From the NCBI RefSeq assembly GCF_000019225.1, contig NC_010995.1, positions 1,248,501 to 1,312,500 on the forward strand: a stretch of DNA of 64,000 nt, written 5' to 3'. Source of the stretch: Cellvibrio japonicus Ueda107 (GTDB lineage Bacteria > Pseudomonadota > Gammaproteobacteria > Pseudomonadales > Cellvibrionaceae). The notes under the pieces were generated by a model. It was not told the DNA's origin. It did no database searches and was given only the letters and a program-made list of their open reading frames with translations. The stretch's first letter is position 1, and the number at the start of each line of letters is the position of its first letter. This document shows, in pieces, positions 34,777-43,650 of this stretch. The position numbers and the translations under genes were made by a program.

Positions 34777-36474
34777 TTAAGCCTGGTTGCTAGCGGCTTC
34801 AATCTGCCGTTTTTCGATGAATGTATTTCGCGAAAACAATTCTTCCAATACAGGTTCCGTCGTCGATATGTCCTCGGCTACCAAGGGTTTGGCATGTTCA
34901 TACCGGCCACTGGCAATAATGTTGTTGCTGTCCAGGGCCTGTTTTAGCAGGCGCTGCACCTGGGCGCTGGGCGACTCTGCCGGGCAGGCGATCAGCTCCA
35001 TATAGTCCACGCCCAGGCGGTAGGGGGGCCAGCCGTTTTCCAGGCCCAGCTTCACCAGGGCACGGTAGCAATGTTTGGCGCGTGTGACTGCTTCGGGGTT
35101 GTGGCGATCGAACAGCAAGGGAATGGTGCCGGACAGGACGCGCGAGTTGCGTGAAGTCACTGCCAGCAGTGGATCGAAGCCGTGCTCCAGCAGGCAATTG
35201 CTCATTACCTGGCGGTATCGCTCCACCTCTTCGCCGGTGAAGGGAACCAGCGGGGCATACCAGAGGATACCTGCACCGTCTTTAGCGGGGTGGGAATGGA
35301 CATCAAGTTGTTTGGCGCGTGGATCCAGTGCATAGGCAATTTTCAGGAAGGCGACAATCGGATAGCCCTCTACTGTACCCAGGGTATTGACCAGTGCGCC
35401 CAGGTGGCGACGCAGGGCGGTGAATCCCCAGGTTGGTAAATAGGATTCGATTTTTTGCAGGGTTTTTATTTGCGCCGGTGTAAAACTCCATACGCGGCAC
35501 AGACGTAAACGGCGACGTATATCGCGCACGGCACCGGCCACGCTGGCGCGCGAGCCGTAGAGTGTACCCAACCCGGTCCAGGGGGAAATCTTTCGCTCTT
35601 TGGCAAGGCGCTGCAGATAATCCTGTCGCGCTTTACCGCGCAGGTTGGATGCCAGCGGTGTATCCACCTGGGTGGAAAGGATTCGGCAGTCGTTCATCAT
35701 GATAATACCGCCGATGCCGGGTATATCTTCCGTGAGAGAATTCAGCAACGGTTGGCTGGCAATAAAATCAGCCTGGTTGCGCCATTCAAATACAAGGATG
35801 CGTGTTGCTTCCGGTGCCCGCGCCAGTTGGACGCGCGCGCGCGTCACAATGCCCATATTGCCCTGGCGCAATAGGCCTGCCCAGGCCGTCCCCGTACCTG
35901 CACTCCAGCGCTTGGCCATTTCCCCGCAGTGGAGATCGCGATAGCCATGACGGAATTCGGTGCCATTACCCCAATACCCTTCCAATTCGCTGAGCGCATT
36001 AAAGTGATCGGTAAAGGGGGTTAAACCATAGCCGCCATCCAGTGCATTTCCCAGGATATTGCCGTTCGGCCCGACACCGGTTGTCGGCACCAACAGCTTG
36101 GCGCCACTGCGTGCAATGGCTGAGTGTAAATCGGCCTGGGTGACACCGGGCTCAATCAGGGCGGTGGCAGAATTGACATCGATATGCACGCGGCGCAATT
36201 GTGATAAATCCAGAACCACACTGCGGCTATCGACTGGCAAGGCTGTACCGTAACCAAAGTTGCGGCCACCGCTAATTGGCCAGAGCGGTACCTTGTGGCG
36301 ATTTGCCAGTGCCAGGATTTGGGGGATGGCATCCACCTCTTTTACCAGCAGTGCGCCTGAGGGACGGCGATCACTGGCGCCAGTGTCTGCGCCATAAATA
36401 ACCGCTGCTTCATCGCGGCTGATAATTTTCACGCCAGCAACACTGAGCATATCGGAGAAAAATACGGGGTTCAT
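34777..36474 (-). CDS. VAO-family FAD-linked oxidase (vanillyl-alcohol oxidase / 4-cresol hydroxylase-like)
   Basis: A 565-aa flavoenzyme. Its FAD domain (about residues 40-250) contains PISGGRNFGYGTALP and LIEPGVTQADLH, the pattern of vanillyl-alcohol oxidase, eugenol hydroxylase and 4-cresol dehydrogenase, and the C-terminal half is the FAD-linked oxidase substrate domain. Such enzymes oxidise para-substituted phenols from lignin. No cytochrome subunit gene adjoins, so oxygen or a distant cytochrome may be the acceptor. The start MNPVFFSDML follows AAAGGAAC; a frame open to 36651 was rejected. Use of plant phenolics would fit a plant cell-wall degrader. The exact substrate is unknown. Confidence 0.82.
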   Translation of the reverse strand: MNPVFFSDMLSVAGVKIISRDEAAVIYGADTGASDRRPSGALLVKEVDAIPQILALANRHKVPLWPISGGRNFGYGTALPVDSRSVVLDLSQLRRVHIDVNSATALIEPGVTQADLHSAIARSGAKLLVPTTGVGPNGNILGNALDGGYGLTPFTDHFNALSELEGYWGNGTEFRHGYRDLHCGEMAKRWSAGTGTAWAGLLRQGNMGIVTRARVQLARAPEATRILVFEWRNQADFIASQPLLNSLTEDIPGIGGIIMMNDCRILSTQVDTPLASNLRGKARQDYLQRLAKERKISPWTGLGTLYGSRASVAGAVRDIRRRLRLCRVWSFTPAQIKTLQKIESYLPTWGFTALRRHLGALVNTLGTVEGYPIVAFLKIAYALDPRAKQLDVHSHPAKDGAGILWYAPLVPFTGEEVERYRQVMSNCLLEHGFDPLLAVTSRNSRVLSGTIPLLFDRHNPEAVTRAKHCYRALVKLGLENGWPPYRLGVDYMELIACPAESPSAQVQRLLKQALDSNNIIASGRYEHAKPLVAEDISTTEPVLEELFSRNTFIEKRQIEAASNQA

Positions 36475-36851
36475 GTTTAAGTTCCTTTCATTCAGGGTGG
36501 GATAAAGCGCCAGGTTGAAAACTATATGGCGCGAGCATTTGCCTAGGACCCCAACGTGGGTCTCCAGCAAAACAGTTGCGTACCGCAAGGGGTAGATTCG
36601 AACCTCGGCCAGACACTTGATGCGCCATAGCGGCCATGGGGAGCCGAGCAAAAATTATGACAATCCAAAATTTCCGAGATTTTTCAAATGACTAGTGGTT
36701 GATTTTTGTTCGGTTGATAATGTGGGTGACGGATTTTTGGCGAGAAAAATACAACGAAGCAATCAATACTGCTGTGTATTAAATAATGCGTATAGAAAAA
36801 ATAATAACGGAAAATTAAGCCAGGCCTCCATGCCTGTCCTGGTAATGTGAT
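36475..36851. other. 377-bp intergenic region
   Basis: Non-coding by inspection. The half next to the flavin oxidase holds that gene's ribosome site; the half next to the dapE 3' end is AT-rich. I found no terminator, repeat or clear operator. Confidence 0.5.
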
Positions 36852-38012
36852 TTACGCCAACAAGATTTCCAGGGTTCGCTCATAAATCGCTGTGAGCTTA
36901 TTTAAATCTTCGGCACTGATACATTCATTGACTTTGTGGATGGTGGCATTGATAGGGCCAAGCTCTACAACTTGCGCGCCAGTGGGGGCGATAAAACGGC
37001 CATCGGAAGTACCGCCAGAGGTGGATAGCTCTGCGTCCAATCCAGTTGCAGTGTTGATGGCATCGACAACAGCATTAACCAGGTCACCGCGTGGTGTCAG
37101 GAACGGCTGGCCACTCAGTATCCATTCAAGCTCGTACTTCAGCTCGTGCTTGTCGAGGATGGCCTGGGTGCGCTCGCGCAATATGGCATCGGTCAATTCC
37201 GTGGAGAAGCGGAAATTGAATACCACAGTGACCTCACCGGGGATCACATTGGTAGCGCCAGTTCCACCATTGATATTAGATACCTGGAAACTGGTGGCAG
37301 GGAAAAATTCGTTGCCGTTATCCCAGTGCTCAGCCGCCAGTTCGGCCAGGGCGGGGGCCAGGGTGTGAATCGGGTTGTCAGCCAGGTGTGGGTAGGCCAC
37401 ATGGCCCTGGATACCCTTGACCTTGAGTACCCCCCCCAGGGAACCGCGACGACCGTTTTTAATCACATCGCCCACCCGTGTTGTGCTCGAAGGCTCACCT
37501 ACAATGCACCAGGTCATTTTGGTATGGCGCGCTTCCAGCCACTCCACCACCTTGACGGTACCGTTAATCGATGGGCCCTCCTCATCGCTGGTAATCAAAA
37601 AAGCGATGCGACCTTTGTGGTTGGGGTGCCTGGCCACAAAGTTTTCGCAGGCGACCACCATGCTGGCGAGGGAGCCTTTCATATCGGCGGCGCCACGGCC
37701 ATGCAGCATGCCATCGATGATAGTGGGCTCAAAGGGCGGGTTATTCCAATGGGTTTCCGGGCCGGTTGGCACCACATCGGTATGGCCGGCAAACGCCAGT
37801 ATGGGGCCATCACCACCGCGTATTGCCCAAAAGTTATCTACCTCGCCAAAACGCAGGCGTTCGGTTTTAAAGCCTATCGCTTCCAGACGGCGAATCATCA
37901 GTTCCTGGCAACCATCGTCCTCGGGGGTAACCGAGCGGCAGCGAATCAGGTCATGGGCTAATTGCAGGGTGGGGGTGAGCGGTGTTGCAGGGGGCGTCAT
38001 ATCAATGTCCAT
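36852..38012 (-). CDS. dapE: Succinyl-diaminopimelate desuccinylase
   Basis: Zinc hydrolase that cleaves N-succinyl-LL-diaminopimelate to diaminopimelate and succinate in lysine and cell-wall synthesis. The 386-aa protein has the M20 metal-binding residues in FAGHTDVVP, GRGAADMKGS and the catalytic SDEEGP, plus the terminal histidine in NATIHKVNE. The start at 38012 could be five codons late or early (MDIDM has two methionines). The gene is separate from the dapC-dapD operon 9 kb away. No ribosome site stands out. Confidence 0.95.
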   Translation of the reverse strand: MDIDMTPPATPLTPTLQLAHDLIRCRSVTPEDDGCQELMIRRLEAIGFKTERLRFGEVDNFWAIRGGDGPILAFAGHTDVVPTGPETHWNNPPFEPTIIDGMLHGRGAADMKGSLASMVVACENFVARHPNHKGRIAFLITSDEEGPSINGTVKVVEWLEARHTKMTWCIVGEPSSTTRVGDVIKNGRRGSLGGVLKVKGIQGHVAYPHLADNPIHTLAPALAELAAEHWDNGNEFFPATSFQVSNINGGTGATNVIPGEVTVVFNFRFSTELTDAILRERTQAILDKHELKYELEWILSGQPFLTPRGDLVNAVVDAINTATGLDAELSTSGGTSDGRFIAPTGAQVVELGPINATIHKVNECISAEDLNKLTAIYERTLEILLA

Positions 38013-38103
38013 TACAAACCATCAATCGGAATTGGCGCCGATTCTACCTTGGTTTTCCGGGGACAGCGATGTCCAATCCATCTTTGGCCACAACCGATTA
38101 GCG

Positions 38104-38147
38104 AAAAAAGCCCCGCACCTGCCACGGGGGCAGGGCGAGGCAGGTGC
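38104..38147 (-). terminator. Terminator after the first Hsp20 gene
   Basis: On the minus strand GCACCTGCC pairs with GGCAGGTGC around a 15-nt loop and is followed by GGGGC and a T-run, just past the hsp20 stop. Confidence 0.7.
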
Positions 38148-38157
38148 ATTAAACCGG

Positions 38158-38748
38158 TTAATTGATCGGGATACGTTTGCCGCTGTTACCGGCTACCGGT
38201 TTGCGCGGGATACGGATGTCCAGCACACCGTTTTCCATCGCGGCGGTAATGGCGTCCTGGTCGCAGTCTTCAGGAAGGGTGAGCGTGCGCTGAAAACTGC
38301 CGTAACTGCGCTCTATGCGGTAGTAATGCCGATCGCTGGTTTCGCTTTCCTCTTTCTTCTCCCCGCGAATGCTGAGTACACCTTGATGTAACTCCAGCGT
38401 GATGTCTTTGTCGGTCAAGCCCGGGGCTTCAAGGCTGATGTGGTATTGCTTGTCATCGCTGGCCACATTCAATTTGGCCTGGAAACCAACGCGGTTAACG
38501 ACGCTGTCATTGAGCCAGTCGCTGTACACAGAGGGTAAACCAAAACCGCGCAATGCCTGTTCGAACAGGTGATCAATATCGCGTTGCAATTGCAGCATGG
38601 GCCAGTGGCTGCGATAAACCGGTGGCCTGCTATCCGGTTCCGCCGGTGCGTTGGCAGCGGGTTCACTGCGTTTTACGGGGATTGTCGCGTCGTTGCGATT
38701 TTCCTCGTGTTTAAACCAGTTCCAGGGATTAAGTTGTTGCAGGTTCAT
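38158..38748 (-). CDS. Hsp20/alpha-crystallin small heat-shock protein
   Basis: A 196-aa ATP-independent holdase that keeps unfolding proteins soluble. The alpha-crystallin domain runs from about residue 85 (FQAKLNVASDDKQYHISLEAPG) to about 180, with an A-x-x-x-n-GVL motif (AAMENGVLDIRIPR), and a C-terminal GKRIPIN supplies the I-x-I tail. A long N-terminal region with proline and tryptophan is unlike IbpA, so it belongs to class A or a distinct group. The start MNLQQLNPWNWF follows GAGGAG. It lies 99 bp downstream of the ibpA-like gene, probably on the same heat-induced message. Confidence 0.9.
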   Translation of the reverse strand: MNLQQLNPWNWFKHEENRNDATIPVKRSEPAANAPAEPDSRPPVYRSHWPMLQLQRDIDHLFEQALRGFGLPSVYSDWLNDSVVNRVGFQAKLNVASDDKQYHISLEAPGLTDKDITLELHQGVLSIRGEKKEESETSDRHYYRIERSYGSFQRTLTLPEDCDQDAITAAMENGVLDIRIPRKPVAGNSGKRIPIN

Positions 38749-38847
38749 AGATGCTCCTCGCGCCGGTGCGCCCTTAATCATCAATCAACATGACCGTGAC
38801 CTGTTGCTCAGAAAGGCGAGGGCAATCGCTGCCCTCGCACAGACAAC

Positions 38848-39315
38848 TTAGGCTGCTTTACTCTCTTCAGCCTTGTGCTGGATCAAATTCCCACTGCTGC
38901 TGATAGCAATGTTTTTGGGCTTCATCGCCTCGGGAATTTCCTTCACCAGACTGATGGTGAGCAAGCCGTTGTTGAGTTGGGCACCGGTCACTTCCACGTA
39001 GTCAGCCAGGCTGAATTTACGCTCGAAGGTACGGGTGGCAATGCCTTGGTGCAGATACTTGCGCTCTTTGCCTTCGTCGGTTTTTTTGCCGCGCACGGTC
39101 AGCACGCCGCGCTCAACCTGGATATCCAGTTCACCTTCCTCGAAGCCGGCGACCGCCAGGGTAATGCCGTAGCGGTTGTCGCCGACCACCTCGATATTGT
39201 AAGGCGGATAGCCGGCAGAGCTTTGGTCGGCGCGGAGCGCTGTATCCAAGAGTGAACCCAGTCGGTCAAAGCCGATGGTGCTGCGATAGAGAGGGGAAAG
39301 ATCAATTGTGTTCAT
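38848..39315 (-). CDS. ibpA: Small heat-shock protein, IbpA type
   Basis: A 155-aa Hsp20 holdase that binds aggregating proteins. MNTIDLSPLYRSTIGFDRL and PPYNIEVVGDNRYGITLAVAGF match IbpA closely, and the NNGLLTISLVKEIPE motif closes the crystallin domain. The start follows TGGAGGA. A sigma-32-like promoter lies about 90 bp upstream, and the leader can fold CUUC onto GAGG of the ribosome site around a UUUAUG loop, a possible RNA thermometer of the kind known before ibpA. Two Hsp20 proteins together may form mixed oligomers as IbpA and IbpB do. Confidence 0.93.
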   Translation of the reverse strand: MNTIDLSPLYRSTIGFDRLGSLLDTALRADQSSAGYPPYNIEVVGDNRYGITLAVAGFEEGELDIQVERGVLTVRGKKTDEGKERKYLHQGIATRTFERKFSLADYVEVTGAQLNNGLLTISLVKEIPEAMKPKNIAISSSGNLIQHKAEESKAA

Positions 39316-39401
39316 AAAATATCCTCCATAAAGAAGCGATAGAAAATTGACAACAATTAATAGTGTGACGGCTCTACAGGAGACGCCGGTCACGTTCGAT
39401 A

Positions 39402-39429
39402 AATTAGAGGCAACTTTGCCGTTTTCAAG
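39402..39429 (-). promoter_or_regulatory. Sigma-32-like promoter for ibpA
   Basis: On the minus strand CTTGAAA is followed after 13 bp by CTCTAATT. The -35 is perfect; the -10 is a partial match to CCCCATnT. The distance to ibpA is about 85 nt. Confidence 0.5.
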
Positions 39430-39594
39430 TGTTGGCTGTGCGCAGGTTTCATATCATTTTTTTCTTTAACGCCGGCCTTGTATAAAATTTGGATGTTAAG
39501 GGCTTGAACTTTTTTGGAGCGGCCCTATCTAAGCGCGCATCTTCGTCTTCTACGATTGTTTTGTGGGAATACTCCCGTTATTGAGGAAAAAACA

Positions 39595-39669
39595 ATGTAT
39601 AACGCGACCTCTCTAGTGTGTATGGCTTTCCCGCTGGGGCGACATCCCCCTCCATTTCCCAAGCCCTGA
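39595..39669 (+). CDS. Possible 24-codon leader peptide before the ABC operon
   Basis: ATG 39595 has a good ribosome site (TTGAGG, nine bases upstream) and opens a 24-codon frame ending at TGA 39667: it begins MYNATSLVCMAFPLG and ends RHPPPFPKP, with a proline cluster at the end. A hairpin (GATACC/GGTATC, 39687-39703) follows. The ABC ATPase gene starts 128 bp later. A proline-stalling leader peptide is possible. It resembles no family I know, and a chance frame is not excluded. Confidence 0.35.
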   Translation: MYNATSLVCMAFPLGRHPPPFPKP

Positions 39670-39797
39670 TTCCTTATTGCCGATCGGATACCTGAGCGGT
39701 ATCTATCCCTGTTGCTGCCATTGGCTCAGTGTGCAGTGGCGTATTGTTTTGTGACTATTGATTGGGTCATTTTTTAAATCATCCTAAGGAGGTCCTT

Positions 39798-40754
39798 ATG
39801 CTGGAAGTAAACCGGCTCAAGCGAGCCTATGGCGAGGTTGTTGCCGTCGATTCGGTGAGTTTCTCAATTGCCAACAATGGGATAGTGGGATTGCTGGGCC
39901 ATAATGGTGCCGGTAAAACCACGGTGATGAAGATGCTCAGCGGTTACCTGGAGCCCAGTGCCGGCACCATTTATTTCGATGGCCTGTCGCTGGCGGATAA
40001 CACTAAGGCCTTGCAGCAAAAAATTGGTTACCTGCCGGAGAGTTTGCCTGTCTATCCGGAAATGAGTGTGGCGGAATATCTGGAGTACGCCGCCGAACTG
40101 AAGGGATTGCGCGACGCACAAAAAGCGGCAGAGGTGAAGCGTGTCATACTCGCCACCGATATTGCCAGTAAATTACTTGCGCCGATTGCAACTCTGTCGC
40201 GCGGTTACAAGCAGCGGGTCGGTGTTGCCCAGGCGTTACTGGGCAAGCCCAGCCTGCTTATCCTGGATGAACCCACCAATGGCCTGGATCCCACCCAAAC
40301 CCTGCAAATGCGTGAATTAATCCGTTCCATTGCCAAGGAGGCGACCATCATTCTGTCCACTCACATCATGCAGGAAGTAGAAGCCCTCTGCGATCGTGTG
40401 TTGATGATGCGGGCTGGCAAGTTGGTGATTGATGCCACGCTCAGTCAACTGCGCCAGAGCCAGGGTATTGTGTTGCACACCAATCTTTCTTCTCATGAAA
40501 TGGAACAGTACCTGGACGCAATCGACGGCATCCAGGCGATCACTGCGCTTGGCGCAGGGCAGTGGCGCTTACAATTAATGGAGGGCGCTGATGCGCGCCT
40601 ACTCAGTGCAACCCTGGCAAAAACCCTGGTTGCACAGGGTGCCGAGCTTTACCAATTGCAGGCTGAACGTCGCGATCTGGAGAGCCTGTTCCGCGATGTG
40701 AACGAAGGCCGTGGTCTCGACCTGGTACAGGAGGCTATGGAACATGCAGCCTAA
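39798..40754 (+). CDS. ABC transporter ATP-binding protein, GldA-like
   Basis: A 318-aa nucleotide-binding protein: Walker A GHNGAGKTT near residues 34-42, signature LSRGYKQRVGVAQAL, Walker B LLILDEPTNGLDP and the H-loop STHIM. A C-terminal extension of about 80 residues follows, as in GldA and other ABC-2 exporter ATPases. The start MLEVNRLKRAYG lies behind a strong AAGGAGG. It overlaps the next gene by 11 bp, so a membrane complex with the fused permease is expected. Flavobacterial GldA acts in gliding, but the gammaproteobacterial relatives have no proven role. Confidence 0.88.
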   Translation: MLEVNRLKRAYGEVVAVDSVSFSIANNGIVGLLGHNGAGKTTVMKMLSGYLEPSAGTIYFDGLSLADNTKALQQKIGYLPESLPVYPEMSVAEYLEYAAELKGLRDAQKAAEVKRVILATDIASKLLAPIATLSRGYKQRVGVAQALLGKPSLLILDEPTNGLDPTQTLQMRELIRSIAKEATIILSTHIMQEVEALCDRVLMMRAGKLVIDATLSQLRQSQGIVLHTNLSSHEMEQYLDAIDGIQAITALGAGQWRLQLMEGADARLLSATLAKTLVAQGAELYQLQAERRDLESLFRDVNEGRGLDLVQEAMEHAA

Positions 40755-43635
40755 ACACAGTATCAGCCGCATTGCGCGCAAAGAAATCGCGCTGTTTTTT
40801 TCAGCGCCGATTGCCTATTTATTCCTGGCGGCTTTTGCCGGCATCACCTTGTTTACCTTTTTTTGGGGCGAAGCTTTTTTTGCACGCAATATCGCCGATG
40901 TACGCCCGTTGTTCGAGTGGATGCCGCTGCTGTTAATTTTTCTGGCCAGCACTCTCACTATGCGTTTGTGGAGTGAGGAGCGCCGCACCGGAACACTGGA
41001 ACATATACTCACCCAACCAGTGCCGCTGTGGCATTTTGTGGTGGGCAAATTTCTCGGTTGCCTCACACTGCTGGTAATCGCACTGCTGATGACGTTGCCA
41101 CTGCCCATTACCGTGTCCATCCTTGGCGACCTGGATTGGGGGCCGGTGTGGGCCGGGTATCTCGCCACCTTATTATTGGGTGCGGCTTACCTGAGCATCG
41201 GTTTGTTTGTTTCGTCGCGCAGCGATAACCAGATTGTCAGCCTGATCAGCGCTGTGGCCCTGAGCGGTATTTTTTACTTACTGGGCAGCAAGGCGATTAC
41301 CGACTTTTTTGGTAACAGCGCAGGTGAGTGGTTGCGCTTGCTGGGAACCGGCTCGCGCTTCGAATCCATCACCCGCGGCGTAATCGACCTGCGCGACCTG
41401 TATTACTACATCAGCCTGATCCTGGTATTTCTTGCGCTGAACACCTTCTCGCTGGAGCGTGAGCGCTGGGCTGCCAGCGGTGATAAACAACATCACCAGC
41501 ACTGGCGGCTGGTTACCGCCTTGCTGTTGGTAAATGCCCTGGGTGCCAACCTGTGGTTGGGGCAAATCAACAGCCTGCGTGTTGATGCTACCGAAGGTAA
41601 ACAATATTCGATCTCGCCGGCCACCCAACAATACCTGGCGCAATTGCAGGAACCCTTGTTGATACGCGGTTATTTCAGCGGCAAGACCCATCCGCTGCTG
41701 TCGCCGCTGGTACCGCAACTGCGCGACCTGATGAAAGAATATGAAATTGAAAGCAGGGGAAAGGTACGCGTTGAATTTATCGATCCGGTCGCCCATCCCG
41801 AACTGGAGGAGGAAGCCAACCAGAAATACGCGATCCAGCCCGTGCCCTTCCAGGTGGCGGATCGCTACCAGGCGGCGGTGGTCAACTCCTACTTTAATGT
41901 GCTGGTGCAGTATGGCGATGAATACCAGGTATTGGGCTTCCGCGACCTGATTGAGGTGAAATCCTCTGCGGATATGGATATTGACGTAAAGCTGCGCAAT
42001 CCCGAACACGATCTGACCCGCGCTATCAAAAAGGTCTTACACAGCTATCAGGCGGGCGGCAATTTGTTCGATACCGTCAAGGGCGAACTGGTCTTCAATG
42101 CCTATGTATCGGCCGATGAGGCACTGCCGCAACAATTGCGCGACTTCAAAAATATCCTGCGCAGCGAAACCGAAAAACAACAGCAAAAGGCCAATGGCCG
42201 CCTGCAGGTTAACTTCCTCGACCCCGATGCCGAGGGTGGCAAACTGGGTGAGCAGATTGCCAATGATTATGGTTTTAAACCCATGGCAACCAGCCTGCTA
42301 AGCAATGAGCGCTTTTACTTCTATATGACGCTCGCGCAGGGCGACCAGATTGTGCAAATCCCGCTGGATGATTTGAGTAGCGCCAGTTTTGAGCGCAACC
42401 TGGCGGCAGCGGTTAAACGCTTTGCCACCGGCTTTACCAAAACGCTTGCCTGGGTTGGATCGGCACCCGCTTACGATCCGCACGGTATGGGCCATGGCGG
42501 TACGCAGTTCAATCAACTGGAGCAATTCCTCAGTGCCGAATTAAATATCCAGCGCGAGGATTTATCCGATGGCCGTGTCAGCGGCCAGGCCGATATTCTT
42601 TTCCTGGCCGCCCCTAAAGCCCTGGATGAAAAACAACTGTTTGCAGTTGATCAATTCCTGATGCAGGGCGGTACTGTCATCGCAGCAACCTCACCCTATG
42701 CCGTCAACATGAGCCAGCGCAGCCTCAGCTTACAGCGCCAGGAGTCAGGTCTGGACGACTGGCTGAAACACCATGGCATCGGCATTGAGTCCAAACTGGT
42801 GATGGATAAGCAAAATGTACCCTTCCCGGTGCCTGTAACACGCAACCTCGGCGGTTTCAGCGTGCAGGAAATGCGCATGCTGGATTATCCCTATTTTGTC
42901 GATGTGCGCGGTGCCGGTTTGAATGCCGATAACGCCATTACCGCCAACTTGCCGCAAATAACCCTGGCCTGGGCGTCGCCGATCCTTATCGATGCCGAGA
43001 AACAAAAAACACGCACTGTGATCGAGTTATTGCGCAGCTCGGATAAATCCTGGCTGAGCAGCAGCATGAATATCGTTCCGCAGATTACCGAAGGCAGTTT
43101 AACCCGTTACCTGCCCGAGGGGGAGCAAAAAAAACATCTGCTGGGCGCAGTGGTGCAAGGCCGGTTTGAATCCTTCTTTGCCGGTAAGGAATCCCCACTG
43201 CTGAAAAAAGCCGAGGACAGTAGCGCACCGGATAGTGAACACGCTGAGCAAAACGCGAGTGAAAGCCGCGCAACCATCAGCAGTGTCATCGCCCACTCGC
43301 CGGATTCTGCGCGGATTATTTTGTTCAGCTCCAACGACTTTATCGGCGATCCGGTTGTCAGCATGGCGGGCGCCGCCAGCGGTGGCCAGTACCTGGGCAG
43401 CTTGCAATTGATGGCCAATACTTTTGACTGGGCACTGGAGGATGAAGGGCTATTGAGTATCCGCGCGCGCAGCAATTTCAATCGAACCCTGCCTGCGATG
43501 GAGGAGAGTACACGCGTATTCTGGGAATACCTCAATTACGGCCTGGCGTTATTGGCGCTCTTGCTGGTTGGCCTGGTGCAGCACCAGTTCAAGCGCGCGC
43601 GCGAAAAACGTTATCAGCAGTGGATGGCTACCTGA
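40744..43635 (+). CDS. Fused ABC-2 permease and GldG-like auxiliary protein
   Basis: A 963-aa membrane protein joining two proteins that are separate in Flavobacterium. Residues 1-235 are a six-helix ABC-2 permease of the GldF type (SAPIAYLFLAAFAGITLF at the start, LTMRLWSEERRTGTLEHILTQP in a loop). Residues about 250-900 are GldG-like, with a membrane helix, DATEGKQYSISPATQQYL and a large periplasmic domain, and a last helix lies near 935-955 followed by a basic tail. It overlaps the ATPase gene. What the complex moves or organises is unknown. Confidence 0.85.
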   Translation: MQPKHSISRIARKEIALFFSAPIAYLFLAAFAGITLFTFFWGEAFFARNIADVRPLFEWMPLLLIFLASTLTMRLWSEERRTGTLEHILTQPVPLWHFVVGKFLGCLTLLVIALLMTLPLPITVSILGDLDWGPVWAGYLATLLLGAAYLSIGLFVSSRSDNQIVSLISAVALSGIFYLLGSKAITDFFGNSAGEWLRLLGTGSRFESITRGVIDLRDLYYYISLILVFLALNTFSLERERWAASGDKQHHQHWRLVTALLLVNALGANLWLGQINSLRVDATEGKQYSISPATQQYLAQLQEPLLIRGYFSGKTHPLLSPLVPQLRDLMKEYEIESRGKVRVEFIDPVAHPELEEEANQKYAIQPVPFQVADRYQAAVVNSYFNVLVQYGDEYQVLGFRDLIEVKSSADMDIDVKLRNPEHDLTRAIKKVLHSYQAGGNLFDTVKGELVFNAYVSADEALPQQLRDFKNILRSETEKQQQKANGRLQVNFLDPDAEGGKLGEQIANDYGFKPMATSLLSNERFYFYMTLAQGDQIVQIPLDDLSSASFERNLAAAVKRFATGFTKTLAWVGSAPAYDPHGMGHGGTQFNQLEQFLSAELNIQREDLSDGRVSGQADILFLAAPKALDEKQLFAVDQFLMQGGTVIAATSPYAVNMSQRSLSLQRQESGLDDWLKHHGIGIESKLVMDKQNVPFPVPVTRNLGGFSVQEMRMLDYPYFVDVRGAGLNADNAITANLPQITLAWASPILIDAEKQKTRTVIELLRSSDKSWLSSSMNIVPQITEGSLTRYLPEGEQKKHLLGAVVQGRFESFFAGKESPLLKKAEDSSAPDSEHAEQNASESRATISSVIAHSPDSARIILFSSNDFIGDPVVSMAGAASGGQYLGSLQLMANTFDWALEDEGLLSIRARSNFNRTLPAMEESTRVFWEYLNYGLALLALLLVGLVQHQFKRAREKRYQQWMAT

Positions 43636-43650
43636 TTGGAGAAACCGTTT

